From Nemertoderma westbladi (taxonomy: Eukaryota > Xenacoelomorpha > Nemertodermatida > Nemertodermatidae), in contig JAUCBJ010009054.1 of assembly GCA_032718475.1 (NCBI GenBank), forward strand, positions 1 to 39,223: a DNA stretch of 39,223 nucleotides, written 5' to 3'. The position numbers and the translations under genes were made by a program. The notes under the pieces are model-generated. The model was given only the letters and a program-made list of their open reading frames with translations, did not search any database and had not been told where the DNA came from. This document shows positions 29,001-37,584 of this stretch, piece by piece (within the stretch, counting starts at the first letter, position 1; each line of letters opens with the position of its first letter).

Positions 29001-31651
29001 TGAGCATCTGGGTTTCTGTGGAAATCTACGGGAAAGTGTTATACTGAGAATAAACGCTGGAGGGAGTAAGTTTACATCAGTTCATAAAAGTACAAGTTTC
29101 TTAAGAGTTTTTCAAGGGTTTAGAGTAACCAGCGCATTGTGTAAAATGGGGACATTTTGGCCGCAAAAGCTTTAACAGGGCGAGCCAGTAAGTGGGAACG
29201 ACGTCGTAGTGCAGGTAAGGTAATGGGGCGAGTCACTACGTGAGAACGGCGTTGTAGTGCAGATAAGGTAGTGGGGTGAGCCACTAAGTGAGAGCGGCGT
29301 TTTGCAGGTAATGTAGTTAATATCGCTCGCTCGGTAGTTAATACTTTATTTATTTTATCACGGTCGTCTACATCTATCTGATTTAGGAATTCTACGATCT
29401 ATTAGACCATTCGGACCCTTTGATCCGCAGTCGATCTGCTCGAGACATTATGGATCTCTGTAAACCGTTGGCAGGGAAGGAAGAAGCTCTTGATATAGGT
29501 TGTGTAGAGAAACTATCCGCACTCCTTAAAGACGGCGACACCGAAGTAAGTGCGAGAATGTTTGCGAAATAATAGGCTTACATGATTCGTAAATTTCTGA
29601 TCAATTATCTGTAATAATAATAATCAGTGAATTGTTGTGGGGTGAGTGACGGTTAATTAAGTATATAATGTAATAGGACAATATGAAAATGCTCTCCATA
29701 GCGAAAAATATCAACCGACCCTATTGGGGCTCGAACCCGGTACCTAGGTTTCAAACTTCCCGTTATCATCACCCTAGGTGTGTCCTAAGACCACTGAGCT
29801 ACCAGGACGGGTGAAGGTTTCCTTTAAGTAAATAGTTGGCCTAAATATGATATCCCACTCCATATCGAATCCTTCTCCCGTCCTGGTAGCTCAGTTGTCT
29901 TAGGACACACACACCCGGTAGATGATAACCGGAATTTTGAAACCTAGGTCCCGGGTTCGAGCCCCAATAGGGTCGGTTGATATTTTACGCTATGGAGAGT
30001 ATTATCATATTGTCCTATTACATTAATTATCTGTAATAGGCCTATCATTAGTTTCTTGAAGTCATTCAATTTTATTAAAATTTCCATAACGTGGAACCAA
30101 GGTAACTTTGGAAACATAATGGAAGGGTTTACAGTGGAAGACAGACAATCAGACATTCACTAGTGGCTGAATATACAGTAGTTAATAAGCCTAAAAACCT
30201 TTTTTTATTACCATAAACAGGTAATTCCATCAAACCAAATGATTAACGGACATTGTTATTATTGTTACATTCCTGTTCGTGCCTTTTTTACAATATCTTT
30301 CAAATATATAATAATAATATCCCAACATAGAGTGAGAGTGTAGCCGTGGGTTTATTTTATTACCTACACGTAAAGTATTTTACAAGCCTGCCATCTCATA
30401 TTTAATTTATTTTTTTATTATTATCTTAGGTGAAAGCGAAATCAGCTGGCGCTATTGGGATGATCGCGATAACAACGGACGGTAAATATCGCGCCCTAAA
30501 GAACAACGTTATAGACCTCCTGATACCGCTGGTTGACCACGAGAATTCCGAGGTGAGTCACCAATGAGCCACTAAGGGCCACGAGAATTCCGAGGTGAGT
30601 CGCCAATGAGCCACTAAGGGCCACGAGAATTCCCAGGTGAGTCGCCAATGAGCCACTAAGGGCCACGAGAATTCCGAGGTGAGTCGCCAATGAGCCACTA
30701 AGGGCCACGAGAATTCCGAGGTGAGTCGCCAATGAGCCACTAAGGGCCACGAGAATTCCGAGGTGAGTCGCCAATGAGCCACTAAGGGCCACGAGAATTC
30801 CGAGGTGAGTCGCCAATGAGCCACTAAGGGCCACGAGAATTCCCAGGTGAGTCGCCAATGAGCCACTAAGGGCCACGAGAATTCCGAGGTGAGTCGCCGA
30901 TGAGCCACTAAGGGCCACGAGAATTCCCAGGTGAGTCGCCAATGAGCCACTAAGGGCCACGAGAATTCCCAGGTGAGTCGCCAATGAGCCACTAAGGGCC
31001 ACGAGAATTCCGAAGTTTTAGTTTATAGTTTAGTTTTATAGTTTAGTTTTTAGTTTAGTTTTTAGTTTAGTTTTAGTTTATACTTTTAGTGTTTTTACTT
31101 CCTTAAAAATATTCTAAAAATTTAAATTTCTTCACTTTTCAAATTCGACAATAAAGATTTTTCCCAAAATTATAATTTACAGTTTCACGTCCCTTCACTA
31201 ATTTGTTTCAACTTTGAGTATTAAAACTATATATTAGACGAACTTATTCGCTTTTGATAGAGTACAGCCGTATTTCACGGTAGTTTAAGTGGGAATGGAA
31301 TGTGAGTGAACTGAATATTAAAAGGATAAACTGAAAGGGAAATACGGATACTTTATTTACAAAATGTTTGAATTACAATCCCTTTCCGTGGTATATTGGT
31401 GTAAATACAACAGGAATATAGCAAACTTATAGAATGTTTCTATATTAACTGTATTTTTTTCATCCCTATTTTATTTCTAGGTTCGACTCAACAGCATCAA
31501 GACTATAACGTGTTTAGCCGAAGCACCAGAAGGCCGCAAGATGTCGCTCACCAACTGTCTGCATATAATCCAGGGACATCTGGAAGACGAGACAGTTGCG
31601 GTCGCTTACGCTGCCGGTATAGCTGTTAAAGTAATCACCTGGTTGCCATAG
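26007..31651 (+). CDS. RSPH14: Radial spoke head 14 homolog (RTDR1 family), six coding exons
   Basis: Coding exons: 26007-26304, 26844-26975, 27544-27686, 29387-29545, 30430-30552, 31481-31651. All introns are GT-AG with phases 1, 1, 0, 0, 0. The joined frame is 1026 nt, giving 341 residues, close to about 348 in vertebrate RSPH14. Residues 11-35 (PPNID, then APLAYGARAIPKLNEEL) are the family's N-terminal signature. The body is an armadillo/HEAT-like helical repeat solenoid. Exon 6 has the conserved CLAEAPEGRK (296-305) and the protein ends VITWLP. RSPH14 belongs to the axonemal radial-spoke system of motile cilia and sperm flagella, where it is thought to act as a scaffold. The ATG at 26007 is chosen because it gives the family N-terminus. 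Introns 3 and 5 begin with tandem repeats that copy the splice donor. No clear AATAAA is seen just after the stop. The identification is from protein pattern, and the exon joins were checked by frame. Confidence 0.93.
27269..27475. repeat. 41-bp minisatellite, five copies, in RSPH14 intron 2
   Basis: The word CTAACCAATGAATGATG starts at 27271, 27312, 27353, 27394 and 27435, an exact 41-bp period. The units differ by a few bases (for example GGCCAATC in the last). Each unit contains AATGATGACCAATCATT, an imperfect dyad. The repeat lies wholly inside the intron. Confidence 0.95.
27681..27942. repeat. 48-bp minisatellite spanning the exon 3 splice donor, left part
   Basis: Units start at 27681, 27729, 27777, 27825, 27873 and 27921 with RTGCAKGTWAG-like words followed by a GGGGCGAGCC motif. 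The first unit contains the end of RSPH14 exon 3 (ATGCAG) and its donor at 27687, so the array starts across the exon-intron boundary. The last unit is interrupted at 27942 by the inserted element and resumes at 29178. Confidence 0.92.
27943..29177. mobile_element. Probable solo LTR (1235 bp) inserted in the 48-bp minisatellite
   Basis: The insert begins TGTTCGCG and ends TTTAACA, the TG...CA form of long terminal repeats. It is flanked by the 5-bp duplication GGGCG (27938-27942 and 29178-29182). The host repeat gives an internal control: without the insert the 48-bp unit would read straight through from GGGGCG into AGCC, so the second GGGCG is a real target-site duplication. A TATATAA-like word lies near 28131 and an AATAAA at about 29051. 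The open frames inside (for example 28625-28879 minus) have no retroviral or transposase motif. A second LTR or internal region is absent, hence a solo LTR. A different element class with 5-bp duplications is possible. Confidence 0.65.
29178..29313. repeat. 48-bp minisatellite, right part after the insertion
   Basis: The array resumes with GGGCGAGCCAGTAAGTG. Donor-like words follow at 29209 (GTGCAG then GTAAGG), 29257 (GTGCAG then ATAAGG, donor GT lost) and 29302 (TTGCAG then GTAATG, unit 3 bp shorter). It is separated from the left part only by the inserted element. Confidence 0.9.
29666..29811 (-). mobile_element. tRNA-derived SINE-like element, left arm of an inverted pair
   Basis: On the minus strand this reads CCTGGTAGCTCAGTGG (A box of a tRNA promoter, 29791-29802 region) and GGTTCGAGCCC (B box, 29727-29737), followed by a non-tRNA tail. 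A proper cloverleaf acceptor stem and T stem are not formed, so it is a tRNA-derived repeat and not a tRNA gene. It pairs with 29877-30025 over about 146 bp with scattered mismatches. Confidence 0.7.
29877..30025 (+). mobile_element. tRNA-derived SINE-like element, right arm of an inverted pair
   Basis: The plus strand reads CCTGGTAGCTCAGTTG (A box region from 29882) and GGTTCGAGCCC (B box, 29953-29963), with the same tail as the left arm ending TGTCCTATTACATTA. The two copies point away from each other across a 65-bp spacer, inside RSPH14 intron 4. No clear target duplication was found around either copy or the pair. Confidence 0.7.
30537..31013. repeat. 42-bp minisatellite copying the exon 5 end and splice donor
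   Basis: The word GAGAATTCC recurs at 30541, 30583 and every 42 bases to 31003 (12 starts, 11 full units). The first unit is the last coding sequence of exon 5 (codons for His-Glu-Asn-Ser-Glu) plus its donor GTGAGT at 30553. The next ten units repeat both, with CCGAG or CCCAG before the donor. The twelfth breaks off as CCGAAGTTTTAG. The minus strand is open in two frames only because 42 is a multiple of three. Confidence 0.97.
31014..31090. repeat. TTTAGTTT-type simple repeat in RSPH14 intron 5
   Basis: Irregular repeats of TTTAGTTT and TTATAGTTTAG follow directly after the 42-bp array. The tract is low-complexity and has no coding potential. Confidence 0.85.
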
Positions 31652-32584
31652 ATGCAACGAATATAAACATTGTGTTGTACCAGACGGTCCTCATTCTATG
31701 TAATATTTTATGTAATAATATTTAATTATGATATCGTATAAATTAAAATTAATATATTCCATTTTATAAATGTTCCAACAATATTGTAGACCTGGTCGAT
31801 ATTTGGAAAATATCTTGTTAAACAATATCAAAATATAGGACAGACCACTCAAATATTTTGACTAATTATGGAACTTAAATTTATGAAAATATAGATTTAA
31901 ATTTAAATGAAATTTATAAAGACTAAAATCATATCCCGAAAAATCTTAACATTAAACAAATCCACATTGTGTTCACTTTCTCCATGGGGGGGGGGGGGGG
32001 GGGGGGGGGGTTGGAGGCGGGGAAATCCGCCTGGCTGCTGCAGGAAAAAAAGGGTTAGGATTACTTGAATGCTAAAAATATTTATTTTACTACCGACTAC
32101 TTGAGATCATAAGTGAGACCTCACGTACTGCGCGAAAGGTACACGAAGATTAACAACTTTTAGCCTTATCTGTAATAATTAACTTCGAAAACATGAATTC
32201 AGTAAGGGGGGGGGGGGGGGGGGGGGGTGGGTGGTGGTACATAACGAATGGAAAAGCAGACTTAAAGGGTCAACTGGACACGAATAGAAGGGAATTGAGT
32301 TACTATTTTGCGTAGAAACACTAACCAACTGTAATCAGCTCCTTTCCAATACATGAAAAGTTAACAAAAAAAAAACAAATTTTATAACAATTTATCCTCC
32401 ATTTAATTAAACCCAGTCAAAAGATACACTCTGTGATGAAATCGTTTGCATTGTGTTTATAAAGAGCTGTCCACGTAAAGTTTTATACTGTGAATTCATT
32501 ATGTTATCCCCAAAAAAGAATAAGATACTCAAATTAATTTTAAAGGCATATTAAATAAATATATTCAGTAGTTAACTAATTCTA
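31652..32584. other. Convergent intergenic spacer with two long G tracts
   Basis: The spacer lies between the stop codons of RSPH14 (plus) and PRIMPOL (minus) and should contain both 3' untranslated regions. It has a run of 25 G at 31986-32010 and one of 22 G at 32206-32227, both on the plus strand. ATTAAA-like words at about 31744-31751 could serve RSPH14 polyadenylation. I see no open frame worth reporting and no RNA gene. Confidence 0.6.
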
Positions 32585-34186
32585 TTAAATAATGTCCATT
32601 GCAAATTCGACCATTTCTACACTATGTAACAAATCGATATCGCTATCATTTGGACTCGGACCGTTACAGTCCGTAGTTTCAGCTGTCACAGATGGAACAG
32701 CTAACTCAGATACCATGTAGTCCGGTAGAGGGCGTTCGTTGGAACGATAGCCTCTGCACTCAGGGTCGAAACACTTCTGGTACCACACACCTCGGTCTAT
32801 CTTCACTACTATAATAACGTTGTTGCTTTTATGGAAACGGGAGATGTTATCGCACCATCTGTTACCGATAATTTCGTAAACAATGAGTTTGTCGTCTGGG
32901 TAACAGTAACGATTCCTTATAGTTCCTTGGACTCCGCCTTTGTTTATAACATTTTCGGTAATGTAAGTTTCCAGTAAACCGAAAGTAAACCCATCGGTAT
33001 TATCATTTCTAGTTCCACTTACGTTGAAAGTATGTTTGTTACATTCTATAGGGATGTTGGTTAGAGTGCTGTGGTGAATTATAGAACTAGAACTATTTGA
33101 TGTTAAGTAAAGTAATTCGTCAGTTGATGATACATTTGTGACCAAAGAGTCTAAGAAAACCAATTTATATTTCAACTCAATTTCATCGCCAATAAACTTT
33201 GGCGGCGATGGACTTTTGAAGATACAACCTTTAGCTAGTAATAAACGATTTGTTTTACCGAATTTGGAACACAAAAACACTCGAAAGTTTCTATTTTTGG
33301 AGTAGACCGACTGGTCAACAAATAACATTTTCTTAGAATTCTCGGAGGCCGAACTTTTAACAACACAGAGGGAATTTAGATGGCAAACATGTATAAAAAT
33401 TTTGTTTAATTTGACTAAATTATGTCGACAATTTATTTCCCGACAAACAAATGACAATGAAAAAGAATTACAACTGGGTGCTGAGCATTTTAAACTTAAT
33501 TCACCTAAATCCGAATCATCCAGATTGTCTCTAGTGTTTAATATATCGGCGTTTAGCAACTTTACAAATTCTCCGCAATGAAAATTGTTTGCAAAAGCTT
33601 TTCCGTTTAAATGAACAACTAAATGTTGGCTGAACTTAAATTCTGTTGTGGAATCCAAACAGAGGATGTTATTTTCAGAACAATCGAGGTAAAACATTTT
33701 GTTTAAATAATGGCATAATATATAGTTGAAATCCTTAACCATTTGTGGTCCGTTACGGTCAGGGTTATCAGGTTTCGAGAATTCCAAATCGAAGTACAAA
33801 TGACAAGGCGATGAGTCAGCTATTATCTCGTAGAAATACGGTGGCTGGTTTGGAGATAAAAGCCACATCTGCCACAAATAACGCCACAGAGATTCATAGG
33901 AAGATACAATGTACCGCCGGTAGGAAATCGGGGGTCTGCCGGGAATGGATCTTCCGACCTCGTAAGCGAATACCGGTAGAACGCCGTTGCTTTCTGCAGT
34001 TCTGGCAAACAGCAGAGCCGGTTGCTGTTTGCTGAACGTTTTATGTAACCATGGTAACCCGCTGTTGTGGTCGGTAATGTTCACTACTTTATTATTTGGG
34101 ATATCCACAGCCACGCTTGTGGATTTTGATTTTAATTCTTGGAGTTTCTGTTTCCACATCAACTTTGTCGCTAATCGTTTTTCCAT
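32585..34186 (-). CDS. PRIMPOL: PrimPol, DNA primase-polymerase (archaeo-eukaryotic primase family), single exon
   Basis: The frame encodes 533 residues without introns (human protein about 560). PrimPol re-primes stalled replication forks and can extend past lesions in the nucleus and mitochondria. Visible signatures: N-terminal MWKQKLQEL helix; the metal-binding D-x-E in HLYFDLEF (Asp133, Glu135); nucleotide-binding KFSQH (Lys184, Ser186, His188); third catalytic motif DQSVYSKNRNFR (Asp291); and the C-terminal zinc knuckle Cys445, His452, Cys472, Cys477 in RWC, FHK and WYQKCFDPEC. The zinc-ligand spacing (7, 20, 5) equals that of human PrimPol. All expected catalytic and zinc residues are present, so the protein should be active. 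The tail after the zinc domain is shorter than in human and ends in a short acidic stretch, so an RPA-binding motif may be reduced. The start is the first Met, and Met10 is an alternative. Vertebrate PRIMPOL has many exons. No poly-A tract follows the stop on the coding strand, so a recent retrocopy is not evident. Confidence 0.95.
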   Translation of the reverse strand: MEKRLATKLMWKQKLQELKSKSTSVAVDIPNNKVVNITDHNSGLPWLHKTFSKQQPALLFARTAESNGVLPVFAYEVGRSIPGRPPISYRRYIVSSYESLWRYLWQMWLLSPNQPPYFYEIIADSSPCHLYFDLEFSKPDNPDRNGPQMVKDFNYILCHYLNKMFYLDCSENNILCLDSTTEFKFSQHLVVHLNGKAFANNFHCGEFVKLLNADILNTRDNLDDSDLGELSLKCSAPSCNSFSLSFVCREINCRHNLVKLNKIFIHVCHLNSLCVVKSSASENSKKMLFVDQSVYSKNRNFRVFLCSKFGKTNRLLLAKGCIFKSPSPPKFIGDEIELKYKLVFLDSLVTNVSSTDELLYLTSNSSSSIIHHSTLTNIPIECNKHTFNVSGTRNDNTDGFTFGLLETYITENVINKGGVQGTIRNRYCYPDDKLIVYEIIGNRWCDNISRFHKSNNVIIVVKIDRGVWYQKCFDPECRGYRSNERPLPDYMVSELAVPSVTAETTDCNGPSPNDSDIDLLHSVEMVEFAMDII

Positions 34187-34187
34187 A

Positions 34188-34758
34188 TTACAGTATTAAA
34201 AGAAAGACCACGACATAACAAGTGTACGAATAACATGAATAATAAATATAGGCCTACAAGGGTAATACTGTAATATCACATTTGAGGCACGGTGGCAAGA
34301 AATTTTTTGGTCAATTCCCCTATGCCCATGGCGAACCACTTATACTATTTTCAATAGTTTGTTGATTCGGCTATGTCCATGATAATTGTAGTAATAATAA
34401 CAATACTTGATTATCATATATTGCACTGTATTATTGCATATAATTACCTAATTAACTAAAACTGCTAATTAATAAATGCCACAAACTGCAAATTAATTTA
34501 TTATTGTACAAAATGCCACAATTCCTAGAAATATGCACTGTGATACAGTAGTATAATAATTGCTTAATAATAATTTGACTTAAAAAAAACGTACCGGTAC
34601 TAAATATTGATCGATTAATTAAAAATTACTTTGGCCTATACTTATATAAATTTTTTAAAAATTTATTAATTATTAATTACATGAATAATACTTAGTATAA
34701 AACGTCACAACAAATTACCGTACTGTAAAGTAATTCACAACATAATTATATTGTAAAA
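34188..34758. other. AT-rich stretch upstream of PRIMPOL, no gene
   Basis: This is the 5' side of PRIMPOL and should hold its promoter. The sequence is rich in TAATTA words with one GTACCGGTAC palindrome near 34592. No TATA-like element at a fixed position can be singled out, and no open frame or RNA is supported. Confidence 0.5.
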
Positions 34759-34949
34759 TTATTTATTGCCGCAATAATTATTTATTGCCGCAATAACTAT
34801 TTATTGCCGCAATAATTATTTATAGCCGCAATAATTATTTATTGCCGCAATAACTATTTATTGCCGCAATAATTATTTATAGCCGCAATAATTATTTATT
34901 GCCGCAATAATTATTTATTGCCGCAATAATTATTTATTGCCGCAATAAC
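34759..34949. repeat. 19-bp minisatellite, ten copies
   Basis: The word TTGCCGC or TAGCCGC followed by AATAATTATTTA recurs at 34766 and every 19 bases to 34937. Units 4 and 7 have TAGCCGC, and units 3 and 6 end in ACTATTTA, so a 57-bp three-unit sub-pattern is visible in the first half. Confidence 0.97.
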
Positions 34950-35441
34950 ATTTGGACATCTTTTAAATAGGCCTATTCTATTTCATAAGTGATTTAAATA
35001 TTTTCATGAGTGATTTAATTATTTACATACACTATTACTGTATTACTGTATTATATTATTTCAAAGTACTGTGCAGTAATTGTTATGATTTTGATCCATT
35101 TTGAGACGCCATAAATGCATTGAAATGCGCGCCACACGCCGGGTCCTACGAATTACCCAAAAAAAACACAATATTACCCCAAAAAAACACAAAAAAACAC
35201 AAAATAATACAAACGCACACGCCTGCACGGCACGCCCCTGTCACTACGCGCCAGGATCCTCAATGCGCGCCACACGCCCTTGTCTGCCTGTACAGCTGTA
35301 GCTACGCGCCAGGATCATTAATCCGCGCCACACATGTCTGCATGTTGAGCAAACTCTACCTGTCTACATAAATTCCAACCTGGCCCGGAACCGGACCCGG
35401 CAAAATGTTCGATCCGGTCGTTTACTAGGTACAGCGGTAGG
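34950..35441. repeat. Spacer with an imperfect 58-bp repeat and an A-rich tract
   Basis: Between 35123 and 35345 the word GCGCGCCACAC or CCGCGCCACAC occurs three times. The two right-hand copies, each preceded by CTACGCGCCAGGATC (35244 and 35302), are 58 bp apart. A tract of A6-7 runs separated by CAC lies at 35157-35205. Overlapping short open frames here follow from the repeats and are not supported as genes. Confidence 0.6.
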
Positions 35442-36010
35442 CAGTCGGGGAGAAGTTCAAATTTCAACTGAGTTGAAATTTAAAACTTTTTTTTTTAAAT
35501 TCAACTTAGAGTTGTAAATTGAACTCTAAAATGGCAGGAGGCCCAGAAGGGCCCAAGCCAAGACGTTACAGAAGGGGTGTTTTTATTGTTTTTATGGGTG
35601 TAACTCGAAAAATCAACCCTTATTACCGATGGCTGGATGAAATAAAAACTTTCACCGTCGGGATTACATTTTTTAAAAACATTTTAAGTGATTACATTTG
35701 CAAATTAGCTGAAATACTACAGGATTTTAGTAGATGTATTATATCACCGCTATATGCACTATGCCAGTATGCAGGATACAGGATATGTCATAATTATTAG
35801 GCCCTATACAATGGAATACCGGTACCAGTAATGGATTCCAATTCCATATTTCAGTATTTCCAAACCTACTCCAAAAGTTGAATTTTTAAAAAAAGTTGAA
35901 TTTTAAACCCATCTCCTGATCTCCAAAAGTTGAATTTTAATAAAAAGTTGAATTTTAAAAAATAAAGTTGAAATTTCAACTCAGTTGAAAATAGAACTTC
36001 TCCCCGACTG
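35442..36010. mobile_element. 569-bp MITE with about 40-bp terminal inverted repeats
   Basis: Both ends start CAGTCGGGGAGAAGTTC on their own strand, followed by a TTCAACTGAGTTGAA palindrome, with about 40 bp of inverted identity and three mismatches. The flanks are 12-of-13 direct repeats, GTACAGCGGTAGG (35429-35441) and GTACAGTGGTAGG (36011-36023), abutting the ends. The interior is filled with AAAGTTGAATTTTA words. A 93-codon open frame at 35519-35800 resembles no known transposase. The superfamily is not clear: the duplication is longer than the 8 to 11 bp of hAT and Mutator. Confidence 0.8.
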
Positions 36011-36314
36011 GTACAGTGGTAGGCCTACTGTTTGTAGAATGACATTATTTTTTAAAATAAATCATGTGAAAATCAATCAACGGTCTTTCAGAGATAGCCA
36101 TTCCTGCAGTCCTGCATTTCTAGTCAGCCAGTCAGCTAGTACAGTGTACAGTACCGGTAGTATTACAGTATTAGTACCGGTACTGTAGTATTTACAGATT
36201 TCTGGATTTAACTACCAATAACTTTAACTAACAAACAGCCAAATCAGAAATACTGAAATAATAATACAGTAATACTGTAATACATACCGGTACCGAAGTA
36301 CCGGTACTACTGCA

Positions 36315-36416
36315 GGGGTGCATACAAGGAGCGGATAGTGGACTGAGTTCAGTCAATCAAAGCAATGAAATCCTGGCGGTAAATTTGAATTATCCCTTTC
36401 TAATCGTGTATTCCGC
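36315..36416. mobile_element. Diverged end of a Mutator-like element
   Basis: The sequence GGGGTGCATACAAGGAGCGG and the following GGCGGTAAATTTGAATTATC and TTCCGC words align with the left end of the element starting at 36439, with many substitutions. It looks like an older, truncated relative lying just upstream of the younger insertion. Confidence 0.55.
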
Positions 36417-36438
36417 TAATTGTAGCAACCTACAGACC

Positions 36439-37414
36439 GGGTGCATGTAAAGAGCGGACTGCGGACTGTGGACTGCGGATTGCCAAAATCCACGCGGTCA
36501 ATTTAAATTATCGACTTCCAAACTAAGAATCCGTTCTTTATTGTCTGCACAAATGGCGGACAGAAGCCGGTAAATTGTAACCTGATTGGCTCAATCATTT
36601 ACATAGGCTGAAAGGGAACTTAAAGAATGAATCATCCCATTGCAGCATTGGCTTTTAAATGTTTACCATTCAACACTGTAATACAGGAAATAATTATCCT
36701 ATACAGTAATTAATTACGTGGACTGTTGATTAAGGGGCTACTACCTGACTACTAGTGACGAACCTATACCTACTGAGGACTAGTGGCGAACCTATACCTC
36801 TACTGTAAATACAGTAGTAGGCTAATCAGGTAATATTTTCCTAAACTTTCACATCAAGGCACTCTCATCTTACGTAAGCCCGGATGTATTAGGCCTATAG
36901 TAAGTTTAGTTTTGGACGTTTAACAATAGGCCTACTACAAGTGCAATACGGCCGCCATCGATTATGTTACTTATTATAGGCTACTTAGTTTTAGTTTGAA
37001 TTAATCGAAAACTTCAACCAGCTGACCAGTTGCCAGTAGCCGGTAGGCCAACAGTACATGCCTGCTGACACGGCAGCTTAATTGATACCGCACCGGTAGT
37101 CCTACTTAATTACTTGCAGTATAATTATACTGTAGCAATGTCAGAATGTTGGAATATTGTTTGTGTTTCCATCTCTATGTGTCACAATGAAAACATTTAA
37201 GCCAATAAGAGGATTCAGGAAAGTTCCCTTTGGGCCTATGTAAATGATTGAGCCAATCAGGTTACAATTTTCTGGCTTCAGTCCGCCGTTTGTCCAGACA
37301 ACAAAGAGCGGATTCTTACATTATAATGCTATAATTCAAATTGACCGCGCATATTTGGGCTTTTAAATGACAATCCGCAGTCCGTAGTCCGCAGTCCGCT
37401 CTTTACATGCACCC
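36439..37414. mobile_element. 976-bp Mutator-like non-autonomous element, TIRs of about 185 bp
   Basis: Left TIR 36439-36621 begins GGGTGCATGTAAAGAGCGG. Right TIR 37221-37414 is its reverse complement over nearly the whole length, with small indels (best match around CCTGATTGGCTCAATCATTT). A perfect 10-bp target-site duplication CCTACAGACC flanks it at 36429-36438 and 37415-37424. Long TIRs with 9-11 bp duplications are characteristic of the Mutator superfamily. The roughly 600-bp interior (36622-37220) has no transposase-like frame, so movement would depend on a transposase elsewhere. The start of the TIR carries short GCGGACT repeats. Confidence 0.85.
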
Positions 37415-37499
37415 CCTACAGACCTACAAAACGTTGGACAGGGGGGCATAACTGTTTGTTTGATGGCTGTTATGTAGTAATCCAAATCCATGGTATACA

Positions 37500-37584
37500 G
37501 ACGTTTCGGCCTAGGACGTTTCGGTCCAGGACGTTTCGGCCCGGACATTTCGGCCCGGACGATTCGGCCCGGACGTTTCGGCCC
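37500..37584. repeat. 14-bp minisatellite, six units
   Basis: The word GGACGTTTCGGCCC is repeated with small changes (GGTCCA, ACATTTC, ACGATTC). The minus-strand open frame across it, rich in Gly-Pro-Lys-Arg, is a product of the repeat. Confidence 0.9.

Noticed and set aside
29700-29990. Two tRNA genes
   Set aside because: A and B boxes are present, but the arms do not form a cloverleaf and continue into a shared non-tRNA tail. They are better called tRNA-derived repeats.
30496-31002. Minus-strand frames of 168 and 144 codons
   Set aside because: They are translations of the 42-bp minisatellite in RSPH14 intron 5, with identical 14-residue repeats in two frames.
32585-34186. PRIMPOL as a recent processed pseudogene
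   Set aside because: The frame is intact with every catalytic and zinc residue, and there is no poly-A tract after the stop on the coding strand.
33745-34199. Plus-strand frames inside PRIMPOL
   Set aside because: They are shadows of the minus-strand PRIMPOL coding sequence.
35519-35800. 93-codon frame as a MITE-encoded protein
   Set aside because: It is short, lies inside an inverted-repeat element without conserved transposase residues, and its start is in the element's repeat-rich part.
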